Part shown: positions 1 to 9,864 of the stretch, one piece after another
How the letters are laid out: every line of letters begins with the position of its first letter
Numbering within the stretch: the stretch's first letter is position 1
From: Saccharomyces mikatae IFO 1815
Lineage: Eukaryota > Ascomycota > Saccharomycetes > Saccharomycetales > Saccharomycetaceae
Reading direction: 5' to 3'
DNA: 64,000 bases
Assembly (NCBI RefSeq): GCF_947241705.1
Contig: NC_079259.1
Span: 744,001 to 808,000 of the forward strand
Position numbers and translations under genes: made by a program
The notes under the pieces: generated by a model
What the model was told of the DNA's origin: nothing
What the model saw: the letters and a program-made list of their open reading frames with translations, nothing else
Databases searched by the model: none

Positions 1-3000
1 CCGAGAAACAATTAGAACAACCAACTTTAGCGTACTTGGTCGAACATGCCAAGAACACAAATTACCACATGCTCTCAGAAACGGCATACCAAGGCTTGGT
101 CAGGTACAAAGAAACGCCTGACATCGAGTTTATGAAGGAGAAGTCCGCTCAGTTGGGTCACACAGTTGTCTCCAATGAGACGTACGCTGAACTACAGAAC
201 AAATACTCTGAACTAGAGAACAAACACTCTGAGGTAGAAAGCAAACACTCTGAACTACAGAACAAACACTCTGAACTACAGAACAAATACTCTGAGGTAG
301 AAGGCAATTACTCTGTACTACAGAACAAGTACTCCGAGGCAGAGAATCAACTAGAACACCCACCGCTGGCATATCTAGTCGAACATGTTGAAGAACTACA
401 ACAAAAGATCATTCCAGCATCGGATTGGAATACCCTATCGAATCCTACTTTAGAGTACCTAACTTCAAAGTTGCACAGTTTACAATACGACGTTATTCCA
501 CACGATTCGTACATTGAATTAAAGAGAATTGTGGAAGAACCGGACGTGAATGTTTTAGAATCCAAGTTGAATGGTTATAATATAATTGATACATTGGCAT
601 ACAATGAGTTAATCATCAATTCTACATCACCGACATTGGAATTTATTAAAGAGAAAGCCGAGAGTAAAGGTTACATGTTGATAGAAGCACACAAATATCT
701 TGATTTGAATAGGATAGCAACAAATCCTTCTGAAGAGGACATAGTTGACATTTGTAAGCAAAGAGGCTGTTACGCTTTGAAGTTTGAAGAATATGAAAAA
801 CTGAAAAATTGTATTCAAAACCCTTCTAAAAAATATATCAAGGAGAAAGCCATATTATTTGACCTTATGCCAATTGATAAAACAGAGTATCAAACAATGA
901 AAGATAAATTAAGCAACAAGGACTCCCTTATCGCCTCTGTAAAGGACCTTGGTTTTGTTCCAATATCTGCCCCACAGCTTGCTTCTCTAGAGAAGTCATC
1001 ACTTCAAAATAGTACTTTATCTGATATTGAGAGTAAATTAAAATCCTTAGGTTACGTCGCAATTACCAAAGGAAACCTAGCAAACATGGAAAAACGGGCT
1101 GTCGAGAGTATCTCTAAAGGGGATGTCTTGAATTTATGCTCCAAGTTTAGCCTGATTCCATTGAGTGCTGAGGAATATGACGAGATGAAGAAGGAAAACG
1201 GTCGGAATTTAAACGAACTCAGTAATCCATCAATTGATTTCTTAAAGAAAAAATGTGAAAATAATGGATCAATTTTAACCAATGAATCTATTCACAAAGA
1301 AAAGCAAGAGACTCTTGAGAATCCGGCCTATGAATTCATTCTAGAGAAGGCATTAGCATTAGGATATGAATTAATTAGCAAGGTGGAATTAGCTCGCATG
1401 AAACAAGAAATTAGTTCGCACAGTATTAAGCTCATGCAAGAAGAAGCCACACACAGAAGCATGGTGCTATTAAAGAATGAAGAAATGAAGAATTTATGCA
1501 ATAAAATTGAGCACCCTTCTTTGACATATTTAACCGAAAAGGCTGCTGGAATGAACAAAATACTTATCGACCAGGTCACAAATACGGAAAGCACTTATTC
1601 CAATCGGAAAGATCTAGAGGAATATTGCCATCGCCTAAACTTGGTCTTGGTAGATGAAGATGAGTATACAGTTTTGAAAGATTTGTTAGAAGAGTTAAAT
1701 GTTGATGACTCGAAAAACCCATCAAGCAATGATGATCAATCTTTAAACACGACGAGGAGTAACTCAACCACAACTTCGAGCATGTTTACTGATGCATTGG
1801 ATGATAATATCGAAGAATTTAATGATACCGAATTTGAACGTAATGATGACATTACCGATATAATTTCAAAATCATCTACGGTAAAGGATGTAGTTCACCT
1901 TGCCCCTACGTACCAAACCATCAAAAGTTCTGCTGAAGAATTAGGTTACAAGTTAGTTCCAATTGAGAGCTCAGGTATGAATCCCGTAAGCATAGACACT
2001 CCTTTCTTCTCGGGTGATAATGATGTCATCAGTGTTGTTAGCAGTGCCGACATCAATCACTTATCTAAAATGGCGGAAAAGCATGGTATGACTCTCATTT
2101 CTGATGAAAGTTTCGAAGAATATCGTGTGTTAAAGGATAAGGTGACCACTCTTAACGGTGACATAGAAGCAACAGATAATTCTGAGAGAGTAAATCAAAC
2201 TTCAACAACGGAGACCCAAAATATGTCTAAAGAACATAAACCCAAAAAAGATCTTGCTTGTAATGGTGTGGACAAAGAAGTAATCATTGACAGCGCACGA
2301 GAACTAAATCTCATTGTTCTCAACGAGAAAGAATATACTGAACTACTGCGTAGATCGGAGAAACATTTTACTTCTAAGGCTGATATCATCCGTGAAGCTG
2401 CTAATTTTGATTTAGTGCCTGTACAAAAGCAAAAGCTGGAGGAAATAAAATATGAACTGGCTCATCCAACGCTCACAGAAGGACAACTCAAGAAACCTTC
2501 TGACGATCGAAGTTTGATCTTAACAAGTAGGGATAAAACACTGTTCCCAAGAGATGAAAATATAATCAGCCAAAGTAACGTGGTTTATGATGACGATATA
2601 TCTGACAGTTTTGCAGATGAAACGCAGGAATTAAAAACCGATGTGGACGTCATCAAAACTCAAGCTAGAAAATATGGTTTGCTGTGTATTCCCGAAAGTG
2701 CTTTCGTGGTTACATCATATTCAAATACTCCAGATACAAGCAATATAGTTGCTCTTCCTACACCATATTATCATAACCTATTATCTTCTGAAGACAAGAA
2801 ATTGAACTTCATGACCAATGAAGAGTTACAAGCGGAAATTAAAAGGCGTGGATTCCTGGTTGTGCTACCGACAAAGAGAGACAGTGAGACTCAAAGTGCA
2901 CCATCTAAACGTGAGTTCCGTTCATATAAACCAAGCAACAAAATCTCTATCACATCCTCTAAGAACGATATAAGAAAAGGACTCGCAGAGGCAGCAGCGA

Positions 3001-3791
3001 CCATAGCCTATGGCGATTCTGAAAGTTACCCTCAAGTACAACAATCTCATCATAACAGTTATAATAAACACCATAAGCGTCACCAGAGCCTGACAAACTC
3101 AAATTCAACTTCAAAGACTGCACATTCGTCCAAGAACACCCTAGCTTCCAAAAGAGATGGTGCGGCATCGTCCATGCCACATGCAGGATCGCCTGATCGG
3201 GCGATATCGTTGCAAACTTTAGCCTCATTGAATGAACCAAGCATAATACCTGCATTGACTCAAACTGTCATCGGAGAATATTTATTCAAGTACTATCCAC
3301 GTTTGGGTCCTTTTGGTTTCGAATCACGTCATGAAAGATTTTTTTGGGTTCACCCATATACCTTAACTTTATATTGGTCAGCATCTAATCCTATATTAGA
3401 AAATCCTGCTAATACGAAAACAAAGGGTGTTGCCATCTTGGGCGTTGAAAGCGTTACAGACCCTAACCCATACCCAACAGGATTGTATCACAAGAGTATT
3501 GTTATTACTACAGAAACTAGGGCCATTAAATTTACTTGCCCTACAAGGCAAAGACATAACATTTGGTACAATTCATTACGCTATCTAATTCAAAGAAACA
3601 TGCAAGGGATAAGCTTAGAGGATATCGCTGATGATCCAACAGATAATATGTATTCAGGAAAAATTTTCCCATTGCCTGGTGAAAGCACTAAAAACTCTAG
3701 TAAAAGACTTAGCGCATCAAGAAGATCCGCATCTGCAAGATCTTTGAGGAATAGAGTGCCAAAAAGCCGTTCATTTGGAAATTTAAAGTGA
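1..3791 (+). CDS. NUM1: Num1, cortical dynein/mitochondrial anchor (3' part)
   Basis: The reading frame is open from the left edge (first full codon at base 3), so only the C-terminal ~1262 residues are here; S. cerevisiae Num1 is about 2750 aa. Num1 is a cell-cortex protein that anchors dynein for spindle positioning and tethers mitochondria to the plasma membrane. Visible are degenerate ~64-residue Num1 repeats of the type 'xxPTxEYLxxKAxxLGYxxIxxxxYxxL' up to about base 1620 with degenerate copies beyond, a run of 21-bp heptad repeats (189-335), a low-complexity Ser/Asn/Asp-rich middle, and a C-terminal PH domain (about bases 3255-3610; 'GEYLFKYYPR', 'ERFFWVHPYTLTLYW', ending in 'HNIWYNSLRYL') that in this family binds PI(4,5)P2. 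A basic Ser/Arg tail follows. Identification is firm from the repeats, the PH domain and synteny. Confidence 0.96.
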   Translation, partial: EKQLEQPTLAYLVEHAKNTNYHMLSETAYQGLVRYKETPDIEFMKEKSAQLGHTVVSNETYAELQNKYSELENKHSEVESKHSELQNKHSELQNKYSEVEGNYSVLQNKYSEAENQLEHPPLAYLVEHVEELQQKIIPASDWNTLSNPTLEYLTSKLHSLQYDVIPHDSYIELKRIVEEPDVNVLESKLNGYNIIDTLAYNELIINSTSPTLEFIKEKAESKGYMLIEAHKYLDLNRIATNPSEEDIVDICKQRGCYALKFEEYEKLKNCIQNPSKKYIKEKAILFDLMPIDKTEYQTMKDKLSNKDSLIASVKDLGFVPISAPQLASLEKSSLQNSTLSDIESKLKSLGYVAITKGNLANMEKRAVESISKGDVLNLCSKFSLIPLSAEEYDEMKKENGRNLNELSNPSIDFLKKKCENNGSILTNESIHKEKQETLENPAYEFILEKALALGYELISKVELARMKQEISSHSIKLMQEEATHRSMVLLKNEEMKNLCNKIEHPSLTYLTEKAAGMNKILIDQVTNTESTYSNRKDLEEYCHRLNLVLVDEDEYTVLKDLLEELNVDDSKNPSSNDDQSLNTTRSNSTTTSSMFTDALDDNIEEFNDTEFERNDDITDIISKSSTVKDVVHLAPTYQTIKSSAEELGYKLVPIESSGMNPVSIDTPFFSGDNDVISVVSSADINHLSKMAEKHGMTLISDESFEEYRVLKDKVTTLNGDIEATDNSERVNQTSTTETQNMSKEHKPKKDLACNGVDKEVIIDSARELNLIVLNEKEYTELLRRSEKHFTSKADIIREAANFDLVPVQKQKLEEIKYELAHPTLTEGQLKKPSDDRSLILTSRDKTLFPRDENIISQSNVVYDDDISDSFADETQELKTDVDVIKTQARKYGLLCIPESAFVVTSYSNTPDTSNIVALPTPYYHNLLSSEDKKLNFMTNEELQAEIKRRGFLVVLPTKRDSETQSAPSKREFRSYKPSNKISITSSKNDIRKGLAEAAATIAYGDSESYPQVQQSHHNSYNKHHKRHQSLTNSNSTSKTAHSSKNTLASKRDGAASSMPHAGSPDRAISLQTLASLNEPSIIPALTQTVIGEYLFKYYPRLGPFGFESRHERFFWVHPYTLTLYWSASNPILENPANTKTKGVAILGVESVTDPNPYPTGLYHKSIVITTETRAIKFTCPTRQRHNIWYNSLRYLIQRNMQGISLEDIADDPTDNMYSGKIFPLPGESTKNSSKRLSASRRSASARSLRNRVPKSRSFGNLK
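189..335 (+). repeat. 21-bp minisatellite inside NUM1 (7 units)
   Basis: Seven in-frame 21-bp units encode the heptads ELQNKYS, ELENKHS, EVESKHS, ELQNKHS, ELQNKYS, EVEGNYS and VLQNKYS. The units differ by only a few bases. They interrupt a 64-residue Num1 repeat, splitting it at its Leu/Gln-rich end, and would extend a coiled coil. Length variation by slippage is expected. Confidence 0.9.
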
Positions 3792-4140
3792 AATACTTAG
3801 TTAAATAAAAAAATGTGTGGTATATATCAAGTGAGTTAAGAACAGTTATTATTTTCATTGTAAGCACAGTAAACGCCAGCCTTATATCGCATGTGTTGAG
3901 TAACAATGCGTTGAGTTACGAGTCATAACATGAAGGGTAAACAAAAGAGCTTTTATCTAGTGGTCTAAATAAGCCAAATAGAAGAAAATAACCAACTGCC
4001 ATGTTGGTAGGTCACAATTTCCTTTCTATTGTTTTACAACTAAACAAATATGAAAACGATAATAAATAAATAAATAAATAAATAAATAGATGAAGGCGAA
4101 GTAAAACGCGCGAAAAAAATCAAAAGGTCTTCTAAACGGA
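3792..4140. other. NUM1/CTH1 convergent intergenic region
   Basis: 349 bp between two converging genes. It holds both 3' untranslated regions. The one clear feature is the AATA tandem repeat at 4061-4088, which reads as UAUU repeats in the CTH1 transcript. No other gene is seen. Confidence 0.8.
4061..4088 (-). promoter_or_regulatory. Tandem AU-rich element in the CTH1 3' UTR
   Basis: The plus strand shows seven copies of AATA; on the CTH1 strand this is UAUUUAUUUAUU repeated, beginning about 53 nt after the CTH1 stop. UAUUUAUU is the established target of tandem CCCH proteins of the TTP/Cth family. It is therefore a plausible site for feedback by Cth1 or Cth2 on CTH1 mRNA. The repeat is also a simple microsatellite, so copy number may vary. 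Confidence 0.65.
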
Positions 4141-5118
4141 TTACCAAGTCATCCTTTGCAATGCTTTAACACTAGTATGTAAGTTTTTAGGTTTACCCAA
4201 ATTGCTGAAGTTGATATTGTTATTAGATGTTGACACGGCAGAAGGTGTGACCAACAACATATCATTACTATTCCAGTTTTTAACACTCTGGTATATTTGA
4301 ACGTCCTTGTCATCACCGTGCTTGAAACAACAGCGTTTACCGTACGGACAATAGCCTAATTTTGACCAATTTATGCAGGGTTTAGTTCTATAATTATCCG
4401 ATTTTTTCTTGAATTTTAGTTCATTTAAACCGTGAGCAAATTGGCACTTGTTACCATACTTACAATAACCCTTGATGGTGAAAGATTCACAAAGTTCCGT
4501 CTTGTACAATGCCTTATTTACTAATTGAGGCATCTCCAAAGGTGCTACTCTGCACGGTTCCGGGTTAGTCGTTTTCTGAATTGGGATTACATATGGTAGC
4601 CCAGCGGGCAGAGAGTTCACTTGGGATAACTTTTGTAAGTTCTCTGCCGTCAAAGGTAGTGAAAGCGCATTTGTCGTATAAGTGGGGTTAATTTCAACTT
4701 CGAGTGACCTTTTCTTACGCTTTTTCTCGGTAAAAGCAAGCGTCGAGATGTTGTTCTTGGTTGTGAAAAGACTAGCAGAACGCAACGTATTTGTAGGCCT
4801 AGAGTCTGATATGATCAAGTCTTTAAAATCTGCCAGTGAATGATAACAATTCGATTTTGAAGGTAACCATGGAGACGGTCTTGGAGAGGACTCACTCAAG
4901 ATGTCTGTTTCATTTAAATTAGGTCCGTCGGAGGTGCTTTCATCATCATTATCGTTATTTTCATTGAGCAACGTCTTTACGTAGTATTCTTCAATTTCTT
5001 TAATCTTTGATTCGTACTGCTTCTTGAGGTCAGAAAAGATGGAAGAAGTGGATGATGACGTCGAATTAGCATTCGGTATGTTTAGATAATAGTTGTTTGG
5101 GGCAACGTTTGTTATCAT
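4141..5118 (-). CDS. CTH1: Cth1, tandem CCCH zinc-finger mRNA-decay protein
   Basis: 325 aa, the S. cerevisiae length. Members of the TTP family bind AU-rich elements in 3' UTRs and promote mRNA decay; Cth1 and its paralog Cth2 remodel metabolism under iron shortage. Two CCCH fingers are complete with C-x8-C-x5-C-x3-H spacing: finger 1 about residues 206-233 (first Cys is residue 210, 'YKTELC'), finger 2 about residues 243-272 ('YRTKPC'), each preceded by the family lead-in (R/K)(Y)KT(E/K)(L/P)C. The N-terminal two thirds is Ser/Asn-rich with an acidic stretch and a basic patch 'EKKRKKR'. The gene shares a 533-bp divergent promoter region with GIR2. Its own 3' region carries a tandem UAUU element. 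CTH1 rather than CTH2 is chosen by synteny with NUM1 and GIR2. Confidence 0.95.
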   Translation of the reverse strand: MITNVAPNNYYLNIPNANSTSSSTSSIFSDLKKQYESKIKEIEEYYVKTLLNENNDNDDESTSDGPNLNETDILSESSPRPSPWLPSKSNCYHSLADFKDLIISDSRPTNTLRSASLFTTKNNISTLAFTEKKRKKRSLEVEINPTYTTNALSLPLTAENLQKLSQVNSLPAGLPYVIPIQKTTNPEPCRVAPLEMPQLVNKALYKTELCESFTIKGYCKYGNKCQFAHGLNELKFKKKSDNYRTKPCINWSKLGYCPYGKRCCFKHGDDKDVQIYQSVKNWNSNDMLLVTPSAVSTSNNNINFSNLGKPKNLHTSVKALQRMTW

Positions 5119-5651
5119 GGTTAGTGATATTTCTCAACGTTTCGTATTGGCTAGTCTTGCCGAAGAGACTTTGATTCAGAGGCGCACAGTTTTATGATCT
5201 ATCTTTATGATTCAAGAAATTGAATAAGATTGAGCTGTTAAGAAAACAAGTGAGATTGTCGTGCAAAAATGTCACACTTTGCCCAATGATCTATGCCGTC
5301 AAGCTTTTCATTAGTATTCTCTGATCCAGTATATTAGTAACTGCTCATGTTGCTCAAAAGCGAGAGAGAAAACGAGCGAAAAAGAGAGAAAAACTTGGGT
5401 GCCATTGATGCGGAACCTAACATATCAGGCAGGAAAATTCGAACTCTTGCTGTTTTCCATCCAAAGCCCTAGAAAGTAAGGCCTCACAAACCTAGGACAA
5501 CAGAGCGGGTAACAGGAAGGAAATGGAAAATTTTTTGATTTTAATTAACCAATATCTTGAATAAGACCTCGAAGATCTTAGTTTACGATGTTGCAATTTG
5601 TGAAAGTCAGGAAAAAAAGCCTCTTTATTCTGAAAATAGCATATTGCTACT
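5119..5651. other. CTH1/GIR2 divergent promoter region
   Basis: 533 bp. It contains a Reb1-type site CGGGTAA at 5506-5512 and an AAAATTTTTT tract at 5527-5536 that resembles an RRPE read on the minus strand, both nearer GIR2. No open frame of note and no RNA gene were recognised. Confidence 0.6.
5506..5512 (+). promoter_or_regulatory. Reb1 site (CGGGTAA) upstream of GIR2
   Basis: CGGGTAA is the reverse complement of the Reb1 core TTACCCG. It lies about 140 bp before the GIR2 start, a usual distance for a Reb1-bound nucleosome-depleted region. Assigned by motif only. Confidence 0.5.
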
Positions 5652-6455
5652 ATGGATTATAAAGAAGAACAGAATCAGGAGCTAGAAGTACTGGAGTCTA
5701 TTTACCCTGATGAACTGAGGATCCTAAACGATGCATACCCAAAGATTAAATTCGAAGTAGATATCAAGTTGGAGCTGGATACAGGCGATTCTACCTCACC
5801 ATTGACTAAAGAGCATACTATAATTGCCGAGTTCAAGTTGCCGGAAAAGTATCCTGATGAGCCATGCATGATTTCATTAGAAGCTCAGGAAGTTGAGTTC
5901 AACGATAATGATGACGATGAAGATGGCGATGAAGATGAAGACGAGGTTGAATATGATGACCATGGTAATAGAGTGCTGAAGAAGTTGGAAAACCTGCCAG
6001 ATTTAATTAGCTTCAAAGGATACTTGCCTGAATTAACTGTACAGTTAGAAACCCAAATCGAAACCGACATGTTACTGGGTATGCAAATGTGTTTTGCATT
6101 AATTTCATCAATAAAAGAGAGATGTGAGCAGTGGTACAGCGAGCAATTGAGCAAGCTCGAAGAACAGCACGATCTGGAAGCACAAGAACGTGAGAAGAAG
6201 GAACAAGCGAAGTTCCACGGTACAAAAGTGACAAGAGAATCATATTTAGAATGGAGGTCTAAGTTCCGCAAGGAATTGAAACTGGATGAAAGAGATCAGG
6301 TGAGAAGGATGAAGGCTCATCACGGGAAGCTAACCGGTAAGCAAATGTTTGAACAAGGAGTGGTAGGCACGAACGACGAATATATGGAAGAAGATGGCGC
6401 GACAGTGGATGACGTAGCCAAGGAACTTGCCAAGACTGAAATAGCTAAACAATAA
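5652..6455 (+). CDS. GIR2: Gir2, RWD-domain protein, Gcn1/Rbg2 partner
   Basis: 267 aa (265 in S. cerevisiae as remembered). The N-terminal half is an RWD domain (about residues 5-150) with the characteristic acidic start 'QNQELEVLESIYPDEL' and the 'EKYPDEPC' signature near residues 65-72. The domain is interrupted by a highly acidic insertion at about residues 81-101 (D/E-rich). The C-terminal half is charged and helical. In yeast Gir2 binds Gcn1 through the RWD domain, competing with Gcn2, and binds the GTPase Rbg2; it associates with translating ribosomes. It converges on ENT5, with 208 bp between stops. Confidence 0.95.
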   Translation: MDYKEEQNQELEVLESIYPDELRILNDAYPKIKFEVDIKLELDTGDSTSPLTKEHTIIAEFKLPEKYPDEPCMISLEAQEVEFNDNDDDEDGDEDEDEVEYDDHGNRVLKKLENLPDLISFKGYLPELTVQLETQIETDMLLGMQMCFALISSIKERCEQWYSEQLSKLEEQHDLEAQEREKKEQAKFHGTKVTRESYLEWRSKFRKELKLDERDQVRRMKAHHGKLTGKQMFEQGVVGTNDEYMEEDGATVDDVAKELAKTEIAKQ

Positions 6456-6663
6456 ACAATTAAGTATCTAAATACTTTCTTCTGCATGGAATAATGACAT
6501 AAGTATAATTTTTCTGTTGTTAAATAAAAAAAAATAGATTCGAAGAAGGAATAAACAATTTTAATAAGGTATTATTAGTGTATGTATGTGTACATATATT
6601 TGAGAATGAAAAGTGGTGGTGCTGTATTGAAGTTATTGTGCACGTGGAGGTGTGCTTGTTGCA

Positions 6664-7914
6664 CTAGACCAACGACTTGGAATAAGAGAATAAGTCAGAG
6701 AAGGCATCGTTCCCCTTTGACTTGTCTTTGGTAGCTTGAGGACGAGCCTTTTGTTGCTTCTTCTCCGCAAAAGGTAGCGATGCTTCTGTGGCAGCGGTGG
6801 TATCCGCGCTTGATTTTGGACCATCCCAGTCAAGCAAATCATCTATTTGGCTATTAGATGGTTTTGGCGCCGTTGTGTTCGGACTCGCTTCGCTTTGAAA
6901 ATCTCCAAACTCGTCATCATCATCATCATCATCATCATCGTTATTTTTATCATCATTGTTTTTGTTATTGTCATTACTACCATCATTTATGGTTATGTCG
7001 TTCGTGATGGTGTGAGTATTGTCGTCAAAATCGATTAGGTCAGGGATACTATCTTGCTGTTGTTTTCTTTTTCTTTGTTGTTCTTTATTTTTGATCTGCT
7101 CTCTTAAGATTTCTCTTCTTTGTTTTCTTTGTTCTTCCATACGAGAACGCCTACGAGTATTGGGAATTGCTTCTGTATCTACGGGCACATTGAAGTTGGT
7201 CACGTTGTTGGCATCCATTTCATCATCAACCCCATCCGCATCTGTATCAAATTCATCATCATCCACGTTGTCGTAGCTAGCAGATGATGAGATTTGGTTG
7301 GCGTTATAAATGGAGGATTCGCCTTGCTGTCGGATCTTCAAAGCGTTTTTCTTATTTTTGGCTCTTTCCTTTTTCAAAAACTGAGCGTCTTCCAAGTACT
7401 GTAGAATCAGTTCACCCTTTTTCCTAATACCTCTCTCGTGAATTTCCATTTTGCCATCATTGGAGAACTTTACTTTGAATTGGGCAATCTCTCTGGTTAA
7501 AATATGCTTATGGGTGAGCAAACATGATCTGATCTGGTTTAGTTCATCGCCTGTATCGACGTTCAGTAACAAGAATTCAATCACTGCTAGACATTTTAAG
7601 ACCACTCTCCATTCGGACCCGTAATTAACGTAATCTTTTCTTGCCTTTTCGTAAAAATTTTTTGGCCTGGTGGCAATGTGATCGACCAATCTTTTCAAAG
7701 TGTATTCGGTCATCAAGTATAGTGGCACTTGGTATCTGTTTCTTAATACTTTGGCCAGATGCTTCGGAGTGGGGCCCCAAGCATCGGTGTTTGTAGCGCG
7801 ACGGATGTCTATCTGATAAGGTTCGTATTGAACAATCACGTTCTGAGCAAACCTGGCGGCATTTCTTATGTCATGCATGCCTAAGTTTTGAATCTTCTTC
7901 GATAACGAGTCCAT
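6664..7914 (-). CDS. ENT5: Ent5, ENTH/ANTH-type clathrin adaptor of TGN/endosome
   Basis: 416 aa, slightly longer than the remembered 411 aa. The N-terminal region (about residues 20-190) is the epsin-like ENTH/ANTH fold, with '[23 protein letters not shown]' type sequence near its start (shown here as key words only: NTDAWGP, KHLAKV). A charged linker follows, then an Asn/Asp-rich tract encoded by a CAT/ATC microsatellite (about 6916-6946), directly followed by EFGDF, an acidic-phenylalanine motif of the kind bound by gamma-ear domains of GGA and AP-1 adaptors. A DLLDW motif near the C terminus fits clathrin-box-like adaptors. Ent5 works with Ent3 in traffic between the trans-Golgi and endosomes. 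Confidence 0.95.
   Translation of the reverse strand: MDSLSKKIQNLGMHDIRNAARFAQNVIVQYEPYQIDIRRATNTDAWGPTPKHLAKVLRNRYQVPLYLMTEYTLKRLVDHIATRPKNFYEKARKDYVNYGSEWRVVLKCLAVIEFLLLNVDTGDELNQIRSCLLTHKHILTREIAQFKVKFSNDGKMEIHERGIRKKGELILQYLEDAQFLKKERAKNKKNALKIRQQGESSIYNANQISSSASYDNVDDDEFDTDADGVDDEMDANNVTNFNVPVDTEAIPNTRRRSRMEEQRKQRREILREQIKNKEQQRKRKQQQDSIPDLIDFDDNTHTITNDITINDGSNDNNKNNDDKNNDDDDDDDDDEFGDFQSEASPNTTAPKPSNSQIDDLLDWDGPKSSADTTAATEASLPFAEKKQQKARPQATKDKSKGNDAFSDLFSYSKSLV
6916..6942 (-). repeat. Trinucleotide repeat coding poly-Asp in ENT5
   Basis: A tract of ATC/CAT repeats on the plus strand codes for a run of nine Asp residues just before the EFGDF motif of Ent5. Simple-sequence slippage is expected to vary its length between strains. 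Confidence 0.75.
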
Positions 7915-8437
7915 TGGGGGTGCTGATAATAGTAGTGATCCTGGGTGCTTGGCTTATGTACTTGCGTTTCCTTTCTGTTCCTTATACCAGGTAGAGACGC
8001 CGTCCTCAAAGAATGGAAAGAAACACTATACGATCTGAGTACAGAAGATGAATTCAATTCTTAAGGAAAAGTTTGAGATAAATTCAACTCTAGATTGTAA
8101 ATGAGATTGAAAAAAAAAAAAATTTCAAGAAAATTTCTCGCTATGGCCATGAGGCCAAATAAGCCGAAAACCCGCTAGTTGAGGAAAGAAAGAAAATGAC
8201 ATGCTAAAAACAGGGGGGCAGTACCCGGCAAGTGCCAACAAGAAGTAGGTAAACTAAGCAAACCAATCACCAGACAGGACTAGACTAGCAGCAACCTGCA
8301 GCATATACCAACGGTTAGTTATAAGACTTAAATGTCATACATACACATACATTCTTTACATATACATATAGTTAGAGAGGAAAGAGAGAAAAAAAAATAG
8401 TTCGTTTCAGCTTGCTGCACTATTCCACGTAGAGCGT
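7915..8437. other. ENT5 promoter / CPR1 3' region
   Basis: 523 bp between two genes on the minus strand. It holds the CPR1 terminator region near 8340-8437 (AT-rich, TACATATA-type sequence) and the ENT5 promoter. A 13-base A tract lies at 8110-8122. No gene is seen. Confidence 0.55.
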
Positions 8438-8926
8438 TTATAATTCACCGGACTTGGCAACAGAAATTCTGGCCTTGGTGGCACCAGAAGGAGAACCCAA
8501 GGACTCAACCTTCTTGACAATATCGTAACCGTCAACTACTTCACCAAAGACAACGTGCTTGCCGTCCAACCATGGGCATGGAACAGTGGTGATAAAGAAT
8601 TGAGATCCGTTAGTGTTTGGACCAGCATTGGCCATGGACAACAAACCTGGTCTGTCATGGTGCTTCTTAAAGTTTTCGTCTGGGAACTTGCCACCGTAAA
8701 TGGACTTACCGCCGGTACCGTTACCAGCAGTAAAGTCACCACCTTGCAACATAAAGTCTGGGATGACTCTGTGGAATGGAGAGCCAGCATAGCCGAAACC
8801 CTTTTCACCAGTACATAGCGCTCTGAAGTTTTCAGCAGTCTTTGGGACTATGTCGTTGTACAACTTGAAAACGACACGGCCAATTGGTTGGCCATCAGCT
8901 TCGACATCAAAATAGACTTGGGACAT
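8438..8926 (-). CDS. CPR1: Cpr1, cytosolic cyclophilin A (peptidyl-prolyl isomerase)
   Basis: 162 aa, the exact S. cerevisiae length, with perhaps one remembered difference near the C terminus. It catalyses cis-trans isomerisation of X-Pro bonds, binds cyclosporin A, and is found in Set3C and other complexes. All catalytic and drug-binding residues of cyclophilin A are present: R53, F58, M59, Q61, F111, W119 and H124. The motif [15 protein letters not shown] spans residues 51-65. It is divergently arranged with RPA14 across 524 bp that contain two Reb1 sites. Codon use is strongly biased, as expected for an abundant protein. Confidence 0.98.
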   Translation of the reverse strand: MSQVYFDVEADGQPIGRVVFKLYNDIVPKTAENFRALCTGEKGFGYAGSPFHRVIPDFMLQGGDFTAGNGTGGKSIYGGKFPDENFKKHHDRPGLLSMANAGPNTNGSQFFITTVPCPWLDGKHVVFGEVVDGYDIVKKVESLGSPSGATKARISVAKSGEL

Positions 8927-9450
8927 GGTAGTATTTGCGATTGAGTTAGGTTAAGTTGAGATGCTACTTTCAAGTCAGACCTAAGAACACAGTGTAACAA
9001 GGGGGATAAGAACCTCTAACATTTATAGTGGCAAAAGAATAAAACGCTCAAGAGAATACGCTTATATTTATACAGGGAATCGAACAGATACTTCGTCAGC
9101 ATAAGCCCAACCAAATGGAAAAGGGCCACGGTCATTACCAGAGACGGAAATGTGTGGAACAGCGTAGAAGCCCGTCTAACAAAAAGAAGAAATCTGAGAC
9201 GAGGCGGGAGGCTACGGGCTGGACCCCAGAAAACGTCGTAGGGGAGGAGGGGGAAAGCGGGTACCCTTAAGGGGCGCAAGAGCGGGTAATAGCTATTCGG
9301 GCGGGTAAGAGGCTTGCGGAAAATTTTTTTTTCATTTCAAGCTCGCTTATTCTCTACAAGATGATGATGTATATGCTTAACGCAAAACAAAAAACAGATG
9401 TCAGCGGTTCAGTAGAGCAGTACTAAATAAGCCAGGAAATTAAACATACC
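8927..9450. other. CPR1/RPA14 divergent promoter region
   Basis: 524 bp serving two divergent genes. Two Reb1-type sites (9283-9289 and 9302-9308) lie about 150-170 bp before RPA14, followed at about 9320 by an AAAATTTTT tract that resembles an RRPE on the opposite strand. The middle (9160-9260) is GC- and purine-rich for yeast. No gene is seen. Confidence 0.65.
9283..9308 (+). promoter_or_regulatory. Tandem Reb1 sites before RPA14
   Basis: CGGGTAA occurs at 9283-9289 and again at 9302-9308, same strand, 19 bp apart (about two helical turns). Each is the complement of the Reb1 core TTACCCG. Reb1 is known both for opening promoters and for roadblock termination, so the pair could also insulate the divergent transcripts. 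Confidence 0.6.
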
Positions 9451-9864
9451 ATGATGAAAGGTTCCAGGAGAACGGGCAACAACGCGTCTACTACGCTAAA
9501 CACACCTGTGGTTATTCATGCGACGCAGTTGCCCCAACATGTCTCTACTGATGAGGTCCTACAATTTCTTGAGGGCTTCATCAACGAGAAGGAAAACGTT
9601 ATCGATAGCACTACGGTGAATACCATCAGCGGCAGCGCCGCTGATGGCGACGTGACAGCTGTAGTAAACCCTAGCCTTAACATGGATACTAACCTTTTCA
9701 GCTCCATATCACAACTAAAGAGAATCCAGAGAGATTTCAAGGGTCTACCACCAGCACAAGACTTCTCTTCTGCGCCCATCCAGGTCTCCACAGCGGACAA
9801 AAACGAGACCAACGTCGGTGTCAGTGCCACCGGTGGCAAGAAAACCACTTTCGCTGATGAATGA
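9451..9864 (+). CDS. RPA14: Rpa14 (A14), RNA polymerase I stalk subunit
   Basis: 137 aa, identical in length to the S. cerevisiae protein. Rpa14 pairs with Rpa43 to form the Pol I stalk, the counterpart of Rpb4/Rpb7. The N-terminal 'TPVVIHATQLPQHVSTDEV' segment (residues about 18-36, shown as 19 residues) and the C-terminal 'SATGGKKTTFADE' end match my memory of yeast Rpa14; the middle is low-complexity and more divergent. The first of two consecutive Met codons is used, as in S. cerevisiae. Fast-evolving and restricted to fungi. The promoter carries paired Reb1 sites. Confidence 0.95.
   Translation: MMKGSRRTGNNASTTLNTPVVIHATQLPQHVSTDEVLQFLEGFINEKENVIDSTTVNTISGSAADGDVTAVVNPSLNMDTNLFSSISQLKRIQRDFKGLPPAQDFSSAPIQVSTADKNETNVGVSATGGKKTTFADE

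Noticed and set aside
8536-8818. Frames of 87-90 codons inside CPR1 on both strands
   Set aside because: They lie wholly inside a highly conserved, codon-biased gene. The dubious YDR154C of S. cerevisiae is of this kind. No independent support.
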